Assembly (NCBI GenBank): GCA_029933995.1
Contig: JAOZNB010000029.1
Coordinates: 3,496 to 13,388 of the forward strand
Direction: 5' to 3'
From: Candidatus Moraniibacteriota bacterium
GTDB taxonomy: Bacteria; Patescibacteriota; Minisyncoccia; Moranbacterales; GCA-2747515
DNA length: 9,893 nucleotides
Position 1 is the first letter of the stretch, and each line of letters opens with the position of its first letter. The translations under genes and the position numbers were made by a program. Positions 6,652 to 9,893 of this stretch are shown here, piece by piece. Under the pieces are notes generated by a model, which made no database searches, had not been told where the DNA came from, and saw nothing but the letters and a program-made list of their open reading frames with translations.

Positions 6652-6763
6652 CAGGGTCTCTGAGAGATTGTATGGCGATAGTGAGTACGATAACTGCAGG
6701 TTTACCTATAGTCATTTGTAGATGAGCAACGATTGTTGCTGGGGGTGGTCGAATGTCATTCAT
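6638..6763 (-). CDS. candidate small peptide B (41 aa)
   Basis: Begins MNDIRPPPATIVAH and ends LRDPDGSG, with a moderately hydrophobic centre (PAVIVLTIAIQS). A purine-rich AGAGGA (6770-6775) lies 6 bases before the ATG. Its first ten codons align without gaps to those of peptide A (M, I4, R5, P7, A9 and T10 identical), and the DNA shares ATTCGAyCACCC. Its stop overlaps the start of the 93-residue ORF by 14 bases. No known family. It could be a real peptide, a leader peptide or part of a structured RNA. Confidence 0.4.
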   Translation of the reverse strand: MNDIRPPPATIVAHLQMTIGKPAVIVLTIAIQSLRDPDGSG

Positions 6764-6765
6764 GC

Positions 6766-6800
6766 ACATTCCTCTTTTTGTGAAATTTCACTGAGAATGT
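6766..6800 (-). promoter_or_regulatory. hairpin covering the ribosome-binding site of peptide B
   Basis: ACATTCTC (6800-6793) can pair with GAGGAATGT (6774-6766), 8 bp with one bulged G. The apical part contains the perfect palindrome GTGAAATTTCAC (6780-6791). The AGAGGA at 6770-6775 lies almost wholly inside the stem, so the structure would block ribosomes until melted or remodelled, as RNA thermometers and riboswitches do. No ligand domain was recognised. Confidence 0.5.
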
Positions 6801-6838
6801 TTATCAATCTGGGTTTTTTGCCAGTGACCCCTAGTAGT

Positions 6839-6937
6839 CTACATGGTGCAAAAAAAGATTGAAGTATTGGCGATAGCTACGGTACAGTTTGTTCCAGTAG
6901 AGGAACAAGTGGCGATGGGTGATCGAATACGAATCAT
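6839..6937 (-). CDS. candidate small peptide A (32 aa)
   Basis: MIRIRSPIATCSSTGTNCT is its N-terminal part, with Cys11, Cys18 and Cys30 and many Ser/Thr residues. A perfect AAGGAG (6947-6952) lies 9 bases before the ATG, unlike any housekeeping gene in the window. It is first after the predicted promoter and is related to peptide B over the first ten codons. The Ser/Thr/Cys-rich composition is reminiscent of RiPP cores, but no modification enzyme or transporter is in the window. Such a composition also arises from reading the wrong strand: a 59-codon ORF (6843-7022) lies opposite. TTGTTCC and GGAACAA within it form a 7-bp hairpin. Confidence 0.4.
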   Translation of the reverse strand: MIRIRSPIATCSSTGTNCTVAIANTSIFFCTM

Positions 6938-6946
6938 AAATAAATT

Positions 6947-6952
6947 CTCCTT
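6947..6952 (-). promoter_or_regulatory. Shine-Dalgarno AAGGAG before peptide A
   Basis: Perfect AAGGAG, 9 bases before the ATG at 6937. It is the reason for choosing this start over the upstream in-frame ATG at 7030, which has none. Confidence 0.55.
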
Positions 6953-6973
6953 TTTGAGAGTGAACGATTTCCA

Positions 6974-7023
6974 GTTACATTTTTTAATGCTCGATTCCAC
7001 AGATGGAGTTGAACAAATGTAAC
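6974..7023 (-). promoter_or_regulatory. long-loop hairpin in the leader of the small-ORF unit
   Basis: GTTACATTT (minus strand 7023-7015) and AAATGTAAC... arms form a perfect 9-bp stem across a 32-base loop; on the plus strand the arms are GTTACATTT (6974-6982) and AAATGTAAC (7015-7023). The loop holds a smaller stem around TCCATCTGTGGA. It begins about 35 bases after the predicted transcription start and ends about 20 bases before the peptide A ribosome-binding site. Confidence 0.5.
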
Positions 7024-7065
7024 GTGACAATTTTTCTCTTCTATTATTAAAATAACAATATATTC

Positions 7066-7095
7066 ATTATAGTAAATATTATTTTTTTGTGCTAA
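7066..7095 (-). promoter_or_regulatory. candidate promoter of the small-ORF unit
   Basis: On the minus strand TTAGCA (7095-7090), an 18-base spacer and a consensus TATAAT (7071-7066). Transcription would start near 7059. The -10 is perfect but the -35 matches only 4 of 6, and the spacer DNA is very AT-rich. The matching terminator at the other end of the unit strengthens the case. Confidence 0.45.
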
Positions 7096-7260
7096 TTAGA
7101 AATAAGAAAATAATGTAATTAATACAATGTGCTATTGGCTTTGTAGATTTTTTGCAGTATGATAAATATATATTCAAATATGGTTTATGAAATATGTAGT
7201 AGAAAAATATAAGCATTTTGTTCCCATTGGGGTATTTTAAGATTGAATACTAAAATACTA

Positions 7261-7281
7261 CTCACTAATTACTAATATACT
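7261..7281 (+). promoter_or_regulatory. proS upstream motif and -10 like element
   Basis: CTCACTAATTACTAA (7261-7275) matches the motif before recR. It is followed directly by TATACT (7276-7281), a one-mismatch -10, ending 5 bases before the proS ATG. If used, the mRNA would begin at or next to the start codon, a leaderless transcript. No good -35 is visible at the right distance. Confidence 0.4.
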
Positions 7282-7286
7282 AAGCT

Positions 7287-8522
7287 ATGAAACAATCACA
7301 ACTTTTTACAAAGACACAAAAATTTGCACCAAAAGACGAAGTAAGTAAAAATGCACAGTTATTAATTCGTGCAGGTTTTGTACATAAGGAGATGGCAGGT
7401 GTATATGGTTTTTTACCATTAGGGTGGCGTGTTATGAATAATATAATGCAAATCATCCGTGAAGAAATGAATGATATTGGTGGACAAGAATTAAAACTTA
7501 CTGCACTGCAGAGTAAGGAAGTATGGAGTAAGACTAATCGGTGGAGTGATGAAATTGTTGACAATTGGTTTAAATCAGAATTGAAAAATGGGACAAAGGT
7601 AGGTCTTGCTTTTACACATGAAGAAGCAATTACAGGACTTATGAAAAGTTTTGTTGCATCATATAAAGACTTGCCATTTAGCGCATATCAATTTCAGACA
7701 AAGTTTCGTAATGAATCACGTGCAAAATCTGGCATTATGCGTGGACGAGAATTTATTATGAAAGATCTTTATTCTTTTTCTCGAACACAAGAAGAGCATG
7801 ATATATTTTATGGAAAAGCAAAGGATGCGTATGTAAGAATTTTTGATAGATTAGGAATTGGTGAAGAGACGTATCTTACATTTGCAAGTGGCGGGACGTT
7901 TAGTAAATATTCACATGAATTTCAAACTGTGTGCGATGCAGGAGAGGATATTATTTATGTAGATAAAGAAAAGGGCATCGCAGTAAATGAAGAAGTTTAT
8001 AATGACGAAGTCCTTGCAGATTTGGAATTGGATAAAAATAATCTAGTAAAAGAAAAAGCAGCTGAGGCAGGAAATATTTTTTCACTTGGAACAAAATTTT
8101 CTGATGCATTTGATCTGACATATAGAGATGAGAATGAGCAAGAGCAAAAAGTAATCATGGGGTCATATGGCTTAGGGCCAGCACGTGCAATGGGAATTAT
8201 TACGGAGTTATTAGCTGATGAAAATGGTTTGGTGTGGCCAGAAAATGTAGCACCATTTAAAGTACATTTGATAAATATTGGAGAAGATGAAAAGACTGAG
8301 GAAATTTACAGTCAGTTACAAGATGCGGGTGTAGAAGTACTGTGGGATGACCGAGATATGCGTCCAGGAGCTAAGTTTGCCGATGCAGACTTAATTGGTT
8401 GTCCATATCGCGTGGTAGTATCTAGTCGTTCACTTGAAGCGGGAGGAGTAGAGTTGAAAAAACGTACAGATAAAGATGGTCAGATTGTGAATGTTGATAA
8501 GTTAATTGAACAAATAAAATAA
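7287..8522 (+). CDS. proS: prolyl-tRNA synthetase, short form without editing insert
   Basis: Class II enzyme that charges tRNA-Pro. The 411 residues are much shorter than the usual bacterial form of about 570. The catalytic core shows GFVHKEMAGVYGFLPLGWRV near the N-terminus, motif 2 with FRNESRAKSGIMRGREF (about 142-158) and motif 3 with MGSYGLGPARAMG (about 292-304). The anticodon-binding domain follows with KVHLINIGEDEK and GVEVLWDDRDMRPGAKFADADLIG. Between YSHEFQTVCDAGEDIIY and EAGNIFSLGTKFSDAF there is no room for the INS domain that removes mischarged alanine, so cis-editing is absent. This short architecture is known from alphaproteobacteria, mitochondria and CPR bacteria. Start ATG, no Shine-Dalgarno. 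Read alone from its own upstream region and followed by an 18-bp palindrome. Confidence 0.98.
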   Translation: MKQSQLFTKTQKFAPKDEVSKNAQLLIRAGFVHKEMAGVYGFLPLGWRVMNNIMQIIREEMNDIGGQELKLTALQSKEVWSKTNRWSDEIVDNWFKSELKNGTKVGLAFTHEEAITGLMKSFVASYKDLPFSAYQFQTKFRNESRAKSGIMRGREFIMKDLYSFSRTQEEHDIFYGKAKDAYVRIFDRLGIGEETYLTFASGGTFSKYSHEFQTVCDAGEDIIYVDKEKGIAVNEEVYNDEVLADLELDKNNLVKEKAAEAGNIFSLGTKFSDAFDLTYRDENEQEQKVIMGSYGLGPARAMGIITELLADENGLVWPENVAPFKVHLINIGEDEKTEEIYSQLQDAGVEVLWDDRDMRPGAKFADADLIGCPYRVVVSSRSLEAGGVELKKRTDKDGQIVNVDKLIEQIK

Positions 8523-8527
8523 TTGAA

Positions 8528-8567
8528 ATAGCAACCAAGTCGCTAGGTCTAGCGACTTGGTTGCTAT
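8528..8567. repeat. 18-bp perfect inverted repeat between proS and the reductase gene
   Basis: ATAGCAACCAAGTCGCTA (8528-8545) pairs perfectly with TAGCGACTTGGTTGCTAT (8550-8567) around a GGTC loop. It begins 6 bases after the proS stop. No T run follows on either strand, so termination is doubtful. It is much more G+C-rich than the spacer around it and looks like a dispersed palindromic repeat, as at 6105-6132. Its right arm overlaps the TATAAT at 8565-8570. Confidence 0.7.
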
Positions 8568-8570
8568 AAT
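8565..8570 (+). promoter_or_regulatory. consensus -10 just before the aldo/keto reductase start
   Basis: TATAAT ends 5 bases before the ATG at 8576, which would give a leaderless mRNA. The -35 position falls in the loop region of the palindrome and does not match consensus. The first three bases are part of the palindrome's right arm, so the hairpin and the promoter would interfere. Confidence 0.35.
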
Positions 8571-8575
8571 TATAT

Positions 8576-9445
8576 ATGATGAAAAATAAAATATTAAAAA
8601 ATGGATTTTCAATTGCAGAATTAGGCATGGGAACGTGGCCAATGGGCGGATATCGAGTTCATAATGAAAATAATGATGACCAAAAAAATATTGATGCAAT
8701 TCGTTATGCAATTGAACAAGGTGTTACACATTTTGATACAGCTGAAATGTATGCAAGTGGATATGCAGAGGAAATTCTTGGTAGAGTAATTTGTGAGAGT
8801 AATCGGTCAGATCTTTTTATTGCGTCAAAGGCAAGTAGAACGAGTTTGGATGAAGATGGAGATATTGTTGGTGCATGTAAAAAAAGTTTAGCTCGTGTTG
8901 GTATCGAATATTTTGACCTGTATTATCTTCACTGGCGTAATCTCGAAGCAGACATTGAGAAACAAATGAAACAAATGGAACAGCTTTATGATGAGGGTTT
9001 TATAAAAAATATTGGAGTTAGCAATTTTAGCACAGAGAGTTTAAAAGAGGCTCAATTAAAATGTAAATATCCAATTGTAACAAATCAAGTGCATTATAAT
9101 TTAATTTATAGAGAACCAGAAAAGGTGAATCTCTTAAAGTATTGTCAAGAAAATGATGTAATGCTTATTGCGTGGCGTCCGATAGAGCTGGGAAAATTAT
9201 CAAATACAGGTAACCCTTTGATGTTAGATATGGCTGATAAGTATAAAAAAACACATGCTCAAATTGCAATCAATTGGCTTGTATCACAAAAAAATGTTGT
9301 GACACTTTTTGGTAGTTCAAACAAGGAACATATTACCGAAAACCTTGGAGGGGTTGGTTGGGACATGAATAATGAAGATATAAAAAATATGCAAAAAAAT
9401 TATAATGGTCAGATTTTTGTGTCAGATGCTATACCATTAGGGTGA
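8576..9445 (+). CDS. aldo/keto reductase family oxidoreductase
   Basis: NAD(P)H-dependent reductase of carbonyl compounds with a TIM-barrel fold; the substrate cannot be told from sequence. 289 residues, normal for the family. The catalytic tetrad is visible as Asp54 and Tyr59 (FDTAEMYASG), Lys85 (IASKAS) and His119 (YYLHW). Also present are the early LGMGTWPMGG, the family signature IKNIGVSNFS (143-152), the VTNQVHYN strand, and the cofactor-binding GSSNKEHITENL near 246-257. Two adjacent ATG codons (8576 and 8579) are both possible starts; no Shine-Dalgarno is present. It lies downstream of proS across a palindrome and upstream of the DUF523 gene by 61 bases with no clear terminator between, so cotranscription with the latter is possible. 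Confidence 0.95.
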   Translation: MMKNKILKNGFSIAELGMGTWPMGGYRVHNENNDDQKNIDAIRYAIEQGVTHFDTAEMYASGYAEEILGRVICESNRSDLFIASKASRTSLDEDGDIVGACKKSLARVGIEYFDLYYLHWRNLEADIEKQMKQMEQLYDEGFIKNIGVSNFSTESLKEAQLKCKYPIVTNQVHYNLIYREPEKVNLLKYCQENDVMLIAWRPIELGKLSNTGNPLMLDMADKYKKTHAQIAINWLVSQKNVVTLFGSSNKEHITENLGGVGWDMNNEDIKNMQKNYNGQIFVSDAIPLG

Positions 9446-9506
9446 TAATGTACAAGCAAAATACGCTACAAAAAAAATAAAGTAATTTGTGATAAATTTA
9501 AATAAT

Positions 9507-9893
9507 ATGAAAATTGTAAGTGCATGTCTAGTTGGAATTAATTGTAATTATAAAGATGGATCAAGTCTATGTCCAAAAGTTGTAGAATTGGTGAAGCAGG
9601 GCAAGGCAATTCCTGTGTGTCCAGAGCAGTTGGGTGGATTAACAACACCCAGAACTTCAGCAGAGCAAAAAGGTGATAAAGTAATTACAAAAGATGGTGA
9701 GGATGTCACTGCTGAGTTTGAAAAAGGTGCACAAGAAGGTTTGAAGATTGCAAAACTAGTAGATTGTGATGTGGCAATTTTGAAGTCAAAATCACCTTCA
9801 TGTGGTGCAGGAAAGATTTATGATGGCACTTTTTCTAAAACCTTAATTGATGGCGATGGCACATTTGCAAAATTGCTAAAAGAAAATGGTATT
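9507..9893 (+). CDS. DUF523 family protein (TudS-like), 3' end outside the window
   Basis: 129 codons are present and the frame is open at the right edge; family members have roughly 145-160 residues, so little is missing. Landmarks in order: IVSACLVGINCNYKDG (3-18), IPVCPEQLGGLTTPR (35-49), GEDVTAEFEKGAQEGL (64-79), AILKSKSPSCGAGKIYDG (90-107). Cys7, Cys13, Cys22, Cys38, Cys87 and Cys99 are visible; those in SAC, VCPEQ and SPSCG are in the family's conserved motifs. The family includes the [4Fe-4S] thiouracil desulfidase TudS, whose cluster is held by three cysteines, so an Fe-S enzyme handling sulfur from thiolated bases is plausible, though the substrate is unproven. ATG at 9507 with no Shine-Dalgarno. 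It follows the aldo/keto reductase by 61 bases. Confidence 0.94.
   Translation, partial: MKIVSACLVGINCNYKDGSSLCPKVVELVKQGKAIPVCPEQLGGLTTPRTSAEQKGDKVITKDGEDVTAEFEKGAQEGLKIAKLVDCDVAILKSKSPSCGAGKIYDGTFSKTLIDGDGTFAKLLKENGI

Larger units (their letters stand above)
6223..7095 (-). other. uncharacterised transcription unit: small peptides or structured RNA
   Basis: About 0.85 kb framed by a candidate promoter (7066-7095) and an intrinsic terminator (6223-6281), both on the minus strand. Its G+C, roughly 38-40% in the 60-base lines counted by hand, is like coding DNA here, whereas the flanking spacer at 7021-7080 is about 17%. It contains three short ORFs each preceded by a ribosome-binding site (two strong, one weaker), one overlapping 93-residue ORF, and hairpins beside or over those sites. 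No known RNA family was recognised: the conserved blocks of tmRNA, RNase P RNA and SRP RNA are absent on both strands. Peptide cassette and large structured RNA both remain open. Confidence 0.5.

Noticed and set aside
6843..7022. 59-codon ORF on the plus strand opposite peptide A
   Set aside because: No ribosome-binding site or promoter was found for it, so it is not listed as a gene; it is kept as an argument in the strand-ambiguity finding.
6839..7030. 63-codon extended version of peptide A starting at 7030
   Set aside because: The first 31 codons lie in the hairpin leader and there is no ribosome-binding site before 7030; the perfect AAGGAG points to the ATG at 6937.
6223..7095. tmRNA, RNase P RNA, SRP RNA or retron RNA
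   Set aside because: The conserved blocks of these RNAs are not present on either strand, and there is no reverse transcriptase gene nearby.
8422..8711. two minus-strand ORFs across the proS-reductase junction
   Set aside because: They cross the palindrome and overlap two well-supported genes on the other strand; no matching family and no start signal.
1..9893. CRISPR array, insertion sequence or prophage genes
   Set aside because: No regularly spaced repeats, transposase, integrase or phage protein is visible; the tRNA fragment is the only hint of past integration.

Overview
The window looks like a chromosomal segment of a Candidate Phyla Radiation (Patescibacteria, probably Parcubacteria-like) bacterium. 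The DNA is AT-rich, the genes are tightly packed, prolyl-tRNA synthetase is the short form without an editing insert, and none of the eight housekeeping starts visible here has a recognisable Shine-Dalgarno sequence. UGA is used as a stop, so the recoded Gracilibacteria/Absconditabacteria are unlikely. The phylum is inferred from these traits; no marker gene was compared.

Left part, + strand (1-3993): the 3' two thirds of clpB, a polytopic membrane protein and a membrane-anchored HtrA/PDZ protein follow one another with gaps of 5 and 10 bases, so they are probably one operon concerned with protein quality control at or near the membrane. The HtrA-like protein has lost all three catalytic residues and is a predicted pseudoprotease. 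rplU (L21) follows with its own consensus promoter and a perfect bidirectional terminator.

Middle part, - strand (4053-6186): dnaB and recR, a replication and repair pair. A 20-base fragment matching the 3' end of a tRNA lies just beyond the recR stop. A 28-base palindrome sits in the dnaB leader.

Accessory region, - strand (about 6223-7095): roughly 0.85 kb without a recognisable gene. Its G+C is like that of coding DNA, and it is framed by a candidate promoter and a good intrinsic terminator. It holds three short ORFs; two have a perfect AAGGAG nine bases before ATG and the third a weaker purine-rich site. The two longest small peptides share their first ten codons well enough to look like diverged tandem copies. 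Hairpins lie beside the ribosome-binding sites, and one covers a site. A 93-residue Cys-rich ORF overlaps two of the small ORFs. This is the most likely place for something undescribed: either a cassette of small peptides or a large structured RNA. The sequence alone does not settle which.

Right part, + strand (7287-9893): proS, an aldo/keto reductase preceded by an 18-bp perfect inverted repeat, and the start of a DUF523 (TudS-like) Fe-S protein that runs off the window. proS and recR share a nearly identical 15-base motif at the same distance from their start codons.
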